A stretch of DNA of 64,000 nucleotides from Nemophila menziesii (taxonomy: Eukaryota; Streptophyta; Magnoliopsida; Boraginales; Hydrophyllaceae), in NCBI GenBank assembly GCA_029959085.1, contig JARWIR010000005.1, forward strand, positions 374,501-438,500, given 5' to 3'. The notes below the pieces were generated by a model. It saw nothing but the letters and a program-made list of their open reading frames with translations, was not told where the DNA came from and ran no database searches. Below, one piece after another: positions 11,841 through 22,564 of this stretch. The position numbers and the translations under genes are program-made. Position 1 is the stretch's first letter; every line of letters begins with the position of its first letter.

Positions 11841-11982
11841 CTTTGGAATATTTTAACTAGTGATAGATGTGAACGCGCAACTGCTAGAGTTGTGCGCGAT
11901 TGTCAATAAGAACGTTAGTTCTGTTTGTAATTTCCTTTTCTTAACGGCTTTTTAAGCCTCTCATGTATGCAAAAAAAAAAAA
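11841..11982 (+). mobile_element. 5'-truncated LINE copy with 14-bp target duplication
   Basis: The segment ends in ...CTTAACGGCTTTTTAAGCCTC and a poly-A tail, matching the 3' end of the long LINE at 29228-35806. Its last codons read DRCERATARVVRDCQ then stop, against DRSERATPRVVLVSE then stop in the long copy, so it comes from the same family. Identical 14-bp direct repeats AAATCAGAAATTTC lie at 11827-11840 and 11983-11996. Severe 5' truncation, a poly-A tail and a target duplication are the signature of target-primed reverse transcription. Confidence 0.85.
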
Positions 11983-11996
11983 AAATCAGAAATTTC

Positions 11997-13669
11997 GCAT
12001 CCGATTTTCATCTCTTGGGGAGCACGGAAGAGGATATCATGGATATTGTAGAGGTTTTGTGTCACTAGATATTAGGGTACGCAAACTTGACTCGTTATTA
12101 AACTGAGCCCACCTTGAATTTAATAAAAAATACACATTTGTCCATTTATAATAACATAATTTTATTGACCACAAAAAAAACACAATCCGATCTGAGACTC
12201 AATTTATTCTTAAATGCTTGGATAAAGCTGAATTGATATTTTTATTAATTATATATGTATATATAAAAGTTACTTCAAAAAACACTAAAAGAATTCATTT
12301 TAAAAAAAAAATCTCCACTAAAATTAAAACTTTCTTCCATTCCTCTCTTTCTTACATTAATGCAAAAATTTAAAATTTAACCTCACGCTAACTTCACCGA
12401 CAAAACCTCATCCATCACTAACCTCACCATCGCTGTTGAGATTCGATTAATGAGTGCGGAAGGCTGTTACAACATAATGGAAGAGTGGATTCAGAGAAAG
12501 GGGATGTTGATGGTGGGGTAGATTGAATTGATGTTGATTGTGGGTTTTGAATAGAGACTATGATTGTGATCGATGGCGGAACTAGCTTTAATGACCTTCA
12601 AACATGTATTGAGAAACAATTTCGAATTAAGGACTAAGAACAATGATGAGTTGTTCATTGATGTTGGTTTGGCAATTGTCGATTTAGACTGGTTATGGTT
12701 ATTAATTGCGATGAACAAGGTGGAGTTGCAACAACTTGATTGGAAGATCGGTGGCAGAGATATTATAACAACGGGACCAGGGGTATATATTCCAACATGG
12801 AGAGCCCCACATCTCCATCATCAGTTCGAACTCTTCTTTACAAATTTCTTTTGGAGGAACACCGTTGTCAAGCCAATACATACGTAGTGTCTCCTTTTGA
12901 TCACTATATCTAATGGAAGCTTTTTGGTAGACGTACCCTTGAATCTCGTTCTAGTCTGTTTGATTCGTCCATTCATTAACCGGAAAAGTTTGCTACCAAA
13001 AAATAGTAAAAGTTAATTGAAAAATTTAATTTAAAAAGAAACTTATTTAAAAACAAAACCTATTTTGAGACGACATCAGATAGATTTTTTTTTCTCATTT
13101 ACGATGCTTTTCCACTCTAAATAGTGTTTTGAGATATGGTCTTGAACGCTAGTTCCAATCACTTAGGCCAAGTGGTGTGCAATCTCCCATATGGGTTCCA
13201 AGTCCCATCTTCCCGACAAAACTCCATCAATACCACTCCACTGTACTTGGTCTTAGCTTTCTCCACCGTACTTGGCCTTAACTTTCTCCATCGTTTGGGG
13301 TATAATCGAAAGTGGAGAAAATAGGCTATAGTGTAAAATCTTATTAATATTCGTTAGTAAGAAGAGAAGATAGGTAAGGAGTGGTTAAATTTATTATTTT
13401 GTTTTACATAAACACATTTATTACATTCATTTATCTTGAAGTCGTTTGAAATCATAAGTTTGCCAAATTTATCATGACATTGCTTTGGTGCCTGTTACAG
13501 AACATATAAATATTTAACAAGTTTGACATTCTTGTGGATATAGAATGTGGGTCAAAATAGCCAAGTCCTTTCCTTTGACTATAATATATCACAACAATGC
13601 GAGCCTTTTAAATTTCACCACATCCATCAATTTTTAATTTCATTTTGAATATATATATATTCGCATCTT
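11997..13669. other. Intergenic with one unrecognised ORF
   Basis: A 104-codon frame at 12573-12887 (+) begins MAELALMTFKHVLRNN and contains IGGRDIITTGPGVYIPTW. I recognise no family, and base composition does not set it apart. A 62-codon frame at 13136-13324 is likewise unrecognised. The rest is AT-rich, with short homopolymer runs near 12170 and 12300. Confidence 0.35.
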
Positions 13670-16145
13670 AGGGATTTAGATTCCATGAAAGAGTTCCACT
13701 AATTCCCATGTATGGTCTTTCATTATGAGACTATCTCGCTATTTATCACTTCTTTCTAATAAAGGGTGTCAGGTTTTGACATAGCCTCTTTGTTTGTGTG
13801 CGGTTCGTCATATAGCATGTAAGCTAGAAAGTCAGGACCAAAGGATGTAAAGGTTATCGTCCTCTTACTTTTTATTGGTCCTTGATTTTTTTTGGAAATG
13901 ACTCTTGGTATAGCTTATTGGTTTGCAACGATTCTTGATCTTGCTCTTCTTGAATAGTATTGTGTTTTTTTTTCAAAGAACCAAATTCTAGGACGACTTT
14001 ATATGAAAAAGTTGTTTCAAAGAAATATGTTGGCATATAGCCTCCCTTAATAGGTTGTTTTAATGTGACAAATCCTCTTGTGTTTAGTGTGCTAATTATT
14101 ATTGTTATACATATTCTATCTTGCACTCTAATTCATCAAAAAAGCACATTCTTTATCCTTTATATCAAAGCTTTATTGTTATATCTTATGAAACTAATTC
14201 TCATGCAAATACTTTTAACCTTATCTTTGTGTACATTGAGAATTAGCTTTAGTGATCAACTACAAAGTTTCTTAAAATGATGTTTCCTACAACTCTCGTG
14301 AAGAAAACTTTTCCATCCGAGCATCACAGTAAAAGATATTCTCTATACATTGAGAAGAAGGTGTTTTAGACCTTTGGTGTGGTAGCCGGAGAGGTATACC
14401 GGCGGATTGAGCGGTATACCGCCCGAAGCAAGTGAATTAAGCGAAGGTTCATGCGGTACACCGCACGAGACCCGCGGTGCACCGCAAGTTAGGGTTTTCT
14501 GCAGCAAAATGAAGACAAAAATGCATATATCCGTTGGGGATATTAATATATCCGTTGGAGACAATTCTTATGACCGTTGGGAGCATTTTGCAGCTATATA
14601 TTGAAGGTCTTTCAAGGCTACAATCACACCTTCAACCTATATACACTTAGGGGCTTAATGTTTATCATCCAAGAAGGTGTCAAGAGCTATACAATGTCAT
14701 ATCCACTCAATTAAGGAGTTAATCCAATAAGCCACAAAGTTATATCTACTCATGAGGAGTCTTTCATGCTTAAGTGTTATATCTACTCATTAGGAGATTG
14801 TTAGCAAATTAGTTTCACCCTTTAAACTCTTTGTATTTATCCTCTTAAGTCTAGTTCTTGTAATAGATAGATTAAGAGAGAAATTGAGTATCGGGAGTAT
14901 ACTCGGTGTCCTTGTGTTGTGATTACACAAGAGTTTCCTTCGTGGTTTCGAAGAGGTTGTCCTTCGTGTTATCGAAGAGGTTGTAAGGGTTATTGTGTTC
15001 TCGACCCGGTTAAGAGAGACACGGGAGCTTAGTGAAAAGCTTGAAATCCTAAGGAGGCTTCCTTAGGTAGTGGATGTAGGGAAACCGAACCACTATAAAT
15101 CGTGTGTATCTTTCTATCCCTACTCTATTTACTTTCCGCACTTTATATGTTTGATAATATGCTAGTATGAATATTGTGATATTGATTATCTAGTTTATCC
15201 AACATCTTGTCATCTAGAGTAGTAAGAGATTAGATAGTCGATTTACTTGTTAAACTTATATATCAAGCCTTTAACTTATCCTTTGCATGATCCCATAAGT
15301 GTTTGATATATTAAGTTGACTTAGAAGTTTTCTCTTAAACTTATAATTATCCAAAATATTTTAATTAGGCATTAATCTTATTAGTAATCCTATTCACCCC
15401 CCCTCTAGGACTTTCAAAATATGCATTTCTTGATATATTGACATAAATATCAAGGTAAAAAGACTTACATACCAGGAACATATATGCAACACTTTTGTGA
15501 ACATATCCAATAAAGACGTAATTGATTTATTTTTTGCCCTATTTTGACCACTATGGGATGTAATATTGCTATATTCTACAGACATCCTTACACTTTTAAG
15601 TATTTAAAAGAAGGTGGAATTCCTTTCTATAAGTCATAAGGAGTTTTCTACAATATTTTTATGCGGTACCTTTATAAGGATGTGGTTTTCCGTGAGGTTA
15701 GCCTCTCCCCACAAGTTCTATGGTAACCTAAATTTAATTAACAAGTTGTTCATCGTTTCCTTTAATGTGCGAATTTTGCGTTCAACAATTTCATTTTTTT
15801 TAGGTGAATAGGGAGCCATAGTTTGATGAATAATTCCATGTACGGTGCAAAACTTCTTAAAAGGAGACACACCCCTTGTATGTTCAAAGATTCTTAATCT
15901 TTTTATTTAGTTAATTTTCACTTCAACTTTGTATTAGTTAAATGCTTCTAAGACCGCATGTTTACTTTGAAGCAAGTATATTTAACAATACCTTGTGCAC
16001 TGCAAATAACAATTATGAGATACATTTTACCACCTCTAGTTTGTATAAATTGTAAGCCATGCATGATATCGTGAAATAACTCTAAAGTTACTGATGTCAA
16101 ACGAGTTTTTATATGCTTCACATTTCTTTTGATAATTGAAGACAT
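13670..16145 (-). mobile_element. Ty1-copia pol relic, antisense, split by a solo LTR
   Basis: Minus-strand translation from 16145 downward gives integrase-core fragments (QFIQTRGGKMYLIIVI), then HGIIHQTMAPYSPKKNEIVE with RKIRTLKETMN and NLWGEA near 15840-15690. Next come VKIGQKINQLRLYWI-like and FIGYxH-like pieces near 15540-15480. Across the solo LTR the reading resumes at 14027 with YFFETTFSYK, then a frameshifted ...TSFGPDFLAYML and KEVINSEIVS near 13870-13730, the start of the reverse-transcriptase module. Stops and frameshifts are frequent. No flanking LTRs or primer-binding site of its own are visible, so it is an internal fragment. It is older than the solo LTR nested in it. Confidence 0.85.
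14028..15416 (+). mobile_element. Solo LTR (about 1.39 kb), copia-type, nested in the pol relic
   Basis: The segment begins TGTTGGCATATAG and ends ...CCCCCCCTCTAGGACTTTCA, giving TG...CA ends. Identical 5-bp direct repeats AAATA flank it at 14023-14027 and 15417-15421. Its 3' part (gag-like spacing absent, a CTCTAGGACT end) resembles long LTRs of plant copia elements. The minus-strand pol relic reads continuously from one side to the other, which shows the insertion point. No internal domain remains, so it is a product of LTR-LTR recombination. Within it, 14386-14490 holds several GCGGTNNACCGC-type palindromes. A related inverted fragment lies at about 22000-22558. Confidence 0.88.
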
Positions 16146-16566
16146 GTTAAAATAATTTAGTATTTACTAATTTATTTAATGAACCATAATTGACATGTCT
16201 AAATCAATATTTAGGGTGAGTTAAGTATATATACATTAGTTTATTTAAAATATCTAAATTACTATCAAAATATTTAAATATTTTACGAAATTTGTGAAAT
16301 AGTTAAAAAAGAAGCGTTTTAAATATATTTGGTCATTATTTTTAAAAAGATATAGTTTAAAAATATTTTTAATATAATAACCTAAAAATGAATTTCACTC
16401 TTTTCTTTAACGTCATTTTTTCTGCTTGTCAAATTTGAAATAATATTGGAGGTAAAAGTAAGAAGGTTTCCAGAGGATTATAAATGGTGTTTCTAATAAG
16501 CGTAGACACGGAAAGGGCCCATTAATCAGCTATTAGGCCAATACGAACTTGAGTTTGATCATTACC
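16146..16566. repeat. AT-rich 5' flank of the PPR gene, possible decayed MITE
   Basis: Between about 16240 and 16410 the order of motifs (ATATCTAAATTA, AAATTTGTGAAATAG, TTTGGTCATTA, TTTAAAAATATTTTTA, ATAACCTAAAAATG) follows the right arm of the 5062-5451 MITE. It is much diverged and no target duplication was found. The last 100 bp is the leader of the PPR gene. Confidence 0.35.
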
Positions 16567-18669
16567 ATGAGAACTATACCCTTCCATCTTCGATCCTTAT
16601 GCAAATCCATAAATCCAGCTTCTTCTTCTTCTTCTTCTGCTATTCACCATGTAAAGAGCACCATGACATTTTCGTCAACTTATTCTTCATCTTCATTTTC
16701 CAGTCAAAAGTCACATTCACGTAACCCAATTTCAGACCAGTTCAGCACACAACTCAAATTCAAAGAAGCAATCGAGACGTTGTGCCAACAAAGGCAATTG
16801 AAAGAAGCCATTCAACTACTCGAACAATGTGTTGAACACCCATCAGCTACAATATACTCAACTCTTTTACAGCTTTGCACTCAACAACGGGCTCTCGAAC
16901 AAGGCAAACGAGTACATATCCACTTAAAAGCATCAAATTTCAAACCCGGGCTGTTCATTTCCAATAAAATTCTCGAATTTTATTGCAAATGCGAGAGTCT
17001 GGATGATGCGCAGAACTTGTTTGATGAATTGCGTGACAAAGATTTATGCTCTTGGAATATTATGATATCTGGTTATGCAAAAATAGGACGGGTTGAAGAG
17101 GCAAGGAAACTATTCAATGAAATGTCTAAAAAGGATAATTTCTCTTGGACAGCGATGATCTCAGGTTATGTCAGGGATAATAAACCTCACGAGGCATTGG
17201 AATTGTATAGAATGATGCATATAGACAATAATCTTACAAGTAATAAGTTTAGTATCTCGAGTGCTCTTGCAGCTTCAGCTTCGATCCAGTCTTTACGATT
17301 AGGAAAAGAGATTCACTGTCATATTATACGTACTGGTCTAGTTTCTGATGCAGTTGTGTGGAGTGCTTTATCAGATATGTACGGTAAATGTGGAAGTATA
17401 ATCGAAGCACGTCATATTTTTGATCAAACAAACGATAAAGATGTAGTTTCATGGACAACAATGATGGATCGTTACTTTAAAGACGGAAAATCCGAACAAG
17501 GTTATTTATTATTTTCCGATATGATAAAATCCGGGATTAAACCTAACGAATTCACATGTGCCGGGATTTTAAACGTGTGTACGATTCAAACTAACGAGGA
17601 ATCAGGTAGACAAATTCACGGGTACATGATGAGAATCGGTTTTAATCCTTACTCATTTGCAGCTAGTGCTTTAGTTCATATGTACGCTAAATGTGGTAAC
17701 ATGGAGAATGCTTTAAAAGTATTTAACTCCCTTTTAAATAAAGATTTAGTATCATGGACATCTTTAATAAACGGTTACGCTCAAAACGGACAACCTGAAG
17801 AAGCGATTAAATTCTTCGAGTTGTTACTAAAATCCGGTATTTCTCCGGATCATATCACGTTTGTGGGAGTTCTTTCAGCTTGTACTCATGCTGGTTTAAT
17901 CGATAAAGGTCTTGAATATTTTTATTCAATAAATGAGAAACACGGGTTATTACATACATCGGATCATTATGCTTGTGTAGTTGATCTATTGAGTAGGTCA
18001 GGGAGATTTGACAAAGCTGAAGAAATAATCAGTAAAATGCCGATGAAAGCCGATAAGTTTTTATGGGCTTCGTTAATGAATGGTTGTAGAATTCATGGAA
18101 ATATAGAATTAGGTGAACGAGCAGCTAAATATTTATTTGAAGCTGAGCCGGAAAATGCTGCTACGTATGTAACGTTAGCGAATATTTACGCAAATGCAGG
18201 GAAATGGAATGAAGAAGCAAATATACGAAGATTAATGGATGAAAAACGTGTGATGAAGAAACCAGGGATGAGTTGGATTGATGTGAAGAGAAAAACACAT
18301 GTTTTTTTAGTTGGAGATAAATCTCATTTAATGGTGAAACAAATATATGAGTTTTTAGATGAGATATTAATGAAGATGAAGAAAGAAGGATATGTTCCAC
18401 AAACGGATAATGTGTTACATGATGTTGAAGAGGAACAGAAAGAGCAGAATTTAGGGTATCATAGTGAGAAATTAGCTGTTGCGTATGGGATAATTGCTAC
18501 TCCTAAAGGGAAAGAATTGAAGATATTTAAGAATTTGAGAATATGTGTTGATTGTCATAGTGCTATGAAGTTTATTTCTAAGATTGTGGAGAGAAGGATT
18601 ATTATTAGGGATTCTAGTAGGTTTCATTATTTTCAAGGTGGAAACTGTTCTTGTAAAGACTATTGGTGA
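16567..18669 (+). CDS. DYW-class pentatricopeptide repeat protein, 700 aa, intronless
   Basis: The start is the first ATG (16567); the frame upstream of it opens with TTG. The protein has a Ser-rich N-terminus (about 1-60) consistent with an organelle transit peptide, then a run of P, L and S-type PPR motifs (for example SWNIMISGYAKIGRVEEARK, SWTAMISGYV, FTCAGILNVC, SWTSLINGYAQNGQPEEA, ITFVGVLSACTHAGL). E and E+ motifs and a complete DYW domain follow. The deaminase-like signature is present: HSEKLA with its Glu, CVDCH (CxxC) and a terminal CSCKDYW. DYW-class PLS proteins mostly specify or catalyse C-to-U editing of organellar transcripts. In recall the order and wording of repeats match At4g37170 closely. 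It is a single exon, as is usual for the family. The target site cannot be read from sequence. Confidence 0.95.
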   Translation: MRTIPFHLRSLCKSINPASSSSSSAIHHVKSTMTFSSTYSSSSFSSQKSHSRNPISDQFSTQLKFKEAIETLCQQRQLKEAIQLLEQCVEHPSATIYSTLLQLCTQQRALEQGKRVHIHLKASNFKPGLFISNKILEFYCKCESLDDAQNLFDELRDKDLCSWNIMISGYAKIGRVEEARKLFNEMSKKDNFSWTAMISGYVRDNKPHEALELYRMMHIDNNLTSNKFSISSALAASASIQSLRLGKEIHCHIIRTGLVSDAVVWSALSDMYGKCGSIIEARHIFDQTNDKDVVSWTTMMDRYFKDGKSEQGYLLFSDMIKSGIKPNEFTCAGILNVCTIQTNEESGRQIHGYMMRIGFNPYSFAASALVHMYAKCGNMENALKVFNSLLNKDLVSWTSLINGYAQNGQPEEAIKFFELLLKSGISPDHITFVGVLSACTHAGLIDKGLEYFYSINEKHGLLHTSDHYACVVDLLSRSGRFDKAEEIISKMPMKADKFLWASLMNGCRIHGNIELGERAAKYLFEAEPENAATYVTLANIYANAGKWNEEANIRRLMDEKRVMKKPGMSWIDVKRKTHVFLVGDKSHLMVKQIYEFLDEILMKMKKEGYVPQTDNVLHDVEEEQKEQNLGYHSEKLAVAYGIIATPKGKELKIFKNLRICVDCHSAMKFISKIVERRIIIRDSSRFHYFQGGNCSCKDYW

Positions 18670-18892
18670 TTCTTGCTCCTTCCTCACCAATTCTCTTTTT
18701 TACGGTTGGGTATTTCAAACACCAATTCTTGTAACAGTTTTTTTTTCTTTTGAGAAATAGTGTATTGAATTTCAATTCTTTATATTCGTGCTTTGCATCA
18801 GATTTTTCTACTACCTTTAACCATAATTGCAACAAAATAAATTTGTATACAGGTCTAGCCATTAATCTTAAACCGGGAACCAAAATAAGAGT

Positions 18893-18964
18893 TGAACCTG
18901 ACGTGAATCGAACACGCAACCTTCTGATCTGGAGTCAGACGCGCTACCATTGCGCCACAGATCC
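18893..18964 (-). tRNA. tRNA-Trp (CCA)
   Basis: The minus-strand 72 nt begins GGATCTGTGGCGCAATGGTA and ends ...TCAGGTTCA. The anticodon stem-loop TCTGACTCCAGATCAGA carries CCA. A-box-like (TGGCGCAATGG) and B-box-like (GTTCGATTC) internal promoters are present. The acceptor stem pairs fully, with two G-U pairs and T6-A67 where many plant genes have C-G. T-rich sequence just downstream (minus strand) could act as a pol III terminator. It lies about 220 bp past the PPR stop codon. There is no intron. Confidence 0.96.
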
Positions 18965-19370
18965 TAGTTGAAGTATTAGTGACTAAAACTATGTAGACAT
19001 AGATCCAACTTTATTTATTTATTAGTCACTATATATGAAATATATGAATACCAAAACCTTAGAACAAGCCCCAAAACTAAAGTATACTCTAGTACCTAAA
19101 ACAAAATTTCTTTATAATAGCTTTTTGTTGCCATATATAAAGATTGAGACCTTTTATCAACAAGTATTGAATCTAAAATGATTGTCTTGATGGTTTCTCT
19201 AGTGAACATTGTTAGCTGAATATACCTATGGGTATGCATCAAGAATCAAATATTTATTTGTGTACAAAAACATACAATTTACAACATTATAGGCTCGTAG
19301 CTACAATTTATTTATTTGAAAGATAACAAACGCTAGCTAGTGAGTTAATTATTACAAAGTGTGTGATAGA
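18965..19370. other. Intergenic, 3' side of the reticulon gene
   Basis: AT-rich sequence that likely includes the 3' untranslated region of the minus-strand reticulon gene. Nothing else is recognised. Confidence 0.5.
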
Positions 19371-20548
19371 CTATTCATTCTTCTTCAAATTCTCCTCGTG
19401 AAGACCCGTCTTCTTCTGTCTAATTTTCCTCATCTTCTCTTTAATCATGCCACAAGATCTTATAAACTGCATCCTCAATTGTTTGGAGACATCTGTTATC
19501 TTATTCTCGTATTTCATATACATCATAGGAACACTTAAACCAGTTACAACCCCTACAACAATAAAATAAAATCCACTAATAAGAGATTTTACTAAACAAC
19601 AAGTAAAGGAATGGTTGGTTAATTTGGAAAATCTTATGTACCTATGAAGAGAAGTGTAAGAAAGTCAAAGTATTGTGCGACTACTGAAAGTAGATATAAA
19701 CCAGTTATGGCTCCGGCAAAGATGTACCAATCATTCTCCGCACCCACCCTAAACATCCATCGCTCACCCTCTTCAACGCATTCTCGTAATGTATTCGCTA
19801 TTCTTCTAGTTGATTGTTCATCCATCTCTAGGCCCGAAAAGTTTAGTGTCTCTCTGAACCCATAAAAATAAAATTAAAACCTTTGCTATTCATTAAAAGC
19901 TTGTATTATTTAGGGTCAATCTATATAGACTGTACATATAATTATAGGTAAAGTTGGAGCACTTACTTTCCAAAAAGTCTAGTTATATTCCCAGAGAAGA
20001 ACAAGCAAGAAATCACAAACATGGCAGCCCAAGAAGCCACAGTAATGAAGCTAAAGCGATAAACTTGCAAAAGCACCCATAAAGCAGTTGTGAATGAGAG
20101 AATTGTCATGTTCAAACCCTTTCTCCTCCATAACAATATATCATTCAGTAGACCTGTGACAACAAAGTATAAAATGTGACAACAAGAATTATGCCTGATT
20201 TTTTTTTCAGAGGTTAATTTTAAGACCACTAATGACTTCAAGGGGTACCCTCCCTTTATACAGGAAATATAAGATCATGTGAAAGAATTTTAAGATAATT
20301 CTGATATTTTTTAGAAGTTGGGGGCCAAGTTCTCAAAATTTTGGAAGGTCATAAGTATTTTGAAAGAATATATACAGAAGAAAAAAAAACTATATATTAT
20401 TATATTATGATCTAAAATTTTTAAATTCAAACAAGAGAGAAGCAAAACCTTGTCTAGCCTTGAACCTAGGATCATCATCAGCAGTTGGCGGTGGTGGAAC
20501 GGAGTCGGAGGTAGGAGACAAAGGTGAAGATTGTGTCGGGACAGACAT
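19371..20548 (-). CDS. Reticulon-like protein (RTNLB family), 226 aa, four exons
   Basis: Exons on the minus strand are 20548-20449, 20153-19967, 19853-19642 and 19552-19371; they join to 681 nt in frame. The N-terminus (MSVPTQSSPLSPTSDSVPPP...) is Ser/Pro-rich. The reticulon domain begins at about residue 34 with GLLNDILLWRRKGLNMTILS and continues through the long hydrophobic segments VYRFSFITVASWAAMFVISC and WYIFAGAITGLYLLSVVAQY. The C-terminus is a basic, lysine-rich tail (KEKMRKIRQKKTGL). Reticulons wedge into the ER membrane and shape tubules. The extended tail after the second hairpin and the short N-terminus suggest the RTNLB17-23 group, but I do not assign a number. The polar tail here lacks a clear C-terminal KKxx retrieval signal. 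Confidence 0.9.
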
Positions 20549-21419
20549 AGTTGTTGTATAAGCTTTAAAATGTTGAGCTAATTACCGAAACTTAAATGAG
20601 TAGGCAAATTTGATAATCTTAGTTTAAGCTGAGAAGAAGAAGAAATAATAGAGCTCTTATTATGTGAGGATAATGCGTTGGTGTGGTGATGCTATGAAAC
20701 CGAAACGTGGAAGCCATGCAAACACCCTTTTTGCTTACTAGGTTAGTAGAATAGGTGGATGGGGAGACGCTGACACGTGTCTTGATAATGGGCCTTGTAA
20801 TTAGACTCCATGTTAAGTGGGCCAAGTAAAATTGTAATGTATATATGTAGGGGCTAGGGAGCAACAAACTGTGCCATGTTTTTTTTTTTTTTTTTTGGAC
20901 TGAATTGTGCCATGTTTGATTTGTGATATCTGGCTTGAGCTTCAAGGTGGGTTTGTTATTGTTAGTGGGATTATTTTTTTTGTAAAAAAATTTATTTATT
21001 TAAAAATTTGAAATAAGAAGTCATTATAATATGATTACTTTTATCCTTATTCCACTAGCTAGGAGACCGGAGACCCAATCGTTTAGCAGTTTATCCTTTA
21101 TTTCCTGCTTTGTGACCTAATTAGTGATTATATTTTTCTTTCGAGGGATATAAAAGAAATTAAGAATGTTATTACAATTTAAATAGACAATGTCTTCAAA
21201 AAGTAATATATACACTGCTTTTGGATACTTCTTTGGTGATTTTAGCAAGTCAACCACCTTTTTTTGTCACAAAGTACTCTTATTTTTTTTTTTAAAGTTT
21301 ATTGTCGATTAAACTGCATTGCACACTCCTGGAAGCTCTGCCTCCTCTGCAAAATTCAAAGTAAAAGACCATGCAATACCATAAATTAGTTTATTTTATC
21401 TATTTCTAAGTATATAAGC
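20549..21419. other. Promoter region of the reticulon gene and spacer
   Basis: The only notable sequence is poly-T runs (about 20879-20896 and 21283-21292). The 108-codon frame at 20619-20945 has no domain. A CACGTGTC motif lies near 20773 in the proximal promoter of the minus-strand gene. Confidence 0.4.
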
Positions 21420-22000
21420 AGAAGATGCACTTTTATCTGTCAGATTTGACGCATCTGGATGTATAATTAAAACACTAGCAGTTACATTTTTTCCAGCTAT
21501 CATTTGATGTTGTAGCATCCTTATTATCAGTCTTTACCTGCTTGTTGTCCACTTTTATGTTACCCGTTCGGATATCCTTGCTTGATATACCTTTTGTTTT
21601 TTCTTTAGGAGAGCTAGAGTCTCTTTTTGTTATAACAGTTTTTTGTCTCAAAATGTTGTTTATTATATTCAATGTATTTATCATAGGCTTTTCAGGCTTG
21701 TACAAGCATATTTTGTGGGTACGAGATAATATTTTTATATAAGAATTTGTTTCTTTCTTTCCAAATTTGCCACATAAAAGTAGAAGCTAAATATCCAAGA
21801 CTTCTTCCTACAAATTCAGTGTACCCTTTGAGTGATTTTAATTCAAGAAGCCAGGATTCAATCCTTTGGGTACTTTGATGCTTTCACAGGAGTTGCATTG
21901 AAGAAACGAGACATAGTGCTCTTACCCAAGGGCATGCAAACATAAGATTCTTTATTTCAGTTTCACTCCCCTAAAATTTTACAAAGATGATTTTGAGCGC
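21420..22000 (-). mobile_element. LINE relic, zinc-finger/RNase H-side fragment
   Basis: Minus-strand translation gives FACPWVRALC, RIESWLLELKS, then SLGYLASTFMWQIWKERNKF and lysine/asparagine-rich coding. This is the region between the RVT zinc-binding motif and RNase H of plant LINE ORF2. Several stops break it. It lies in the same orientation as the RT fragment at 22565-23470 but is separated from it by an LTR fragment. Confidence 0.7.
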
Positions 22001-22558
22001 ACTTTCTTTTATATTTAATCACTACACTAAGTAGTATTCCCCTTGAGGGTGCATTGTAAATTTCCAGAACCCTTTCGACTCAAGAGAATATAACCCCCGT
22101 AATGATTATAAATGACGTGGCATCGACAATGACTTTTTCTTTGCAAAACCGGGTTCCCGATTTCTAGCCACGCGGGTACACGGTTAACCCCGACTATACA
22201 GTTTATTTCTTAACGGGTTTCTGGTTTCTTCTGACCTCCGGATTTCGACATTTTGCTACGATGCTCGGATGGAAAAACTTTTTTCACAAGAGTTGTTGGA
22301 AACATCATTCTAAGTAACTTTGTATTAGATCATGAAGTCTAGCTCTCAATGTACACAAAGATAAGGTTAAAAGTATTTGTATGAAAATTAACTTCTTAGG
22401 ATATGATATTAAGGCAGTGATAAGAATGATAAATGTTAGTGTTTTTGATGAAATAAAGTGCAAGAGAGAGGATATATATATATAATGTAATTAGCACACT
22501 TATCACAAGAGGATTTGTCATATTAAAACAACCTATGGTGGGAAGCTATATGCCAACA
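22000..22558 (-). mobile_element. Copia-type LTR fragment, inverted relative to the solo LTR
   Basis: On the minus strand the segment starts TGTTGGCATATAG at 22558 and follows the solo LTR of 14028 for about 290 bp. Shared stretches include GGTTGTTTTAATATGACAAA, ATACTTTTAACCTTATCTTT and TTTTCCATCCGAGCATC. Beyond about 22260 the match fades, though the segment still has an LTR-like composition. The inner border at about 22000 is uncertain. It interrupts a LINE reverse-transcriptase reading frame at 22559. Confidence 0.7.
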
Positions 22559-22564
22559 CTTCTC

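Noticed and set aside
12573..12887. 104-codon ORF as a gene
   Set aside because: No recognisable domain, no splice context or neighbouring exons, and length within chance for the region.
18161..18690. Minus-strand ORFs over the end of the PPR gene
   Set aside because: Shadows of a clearly coding plus frame.
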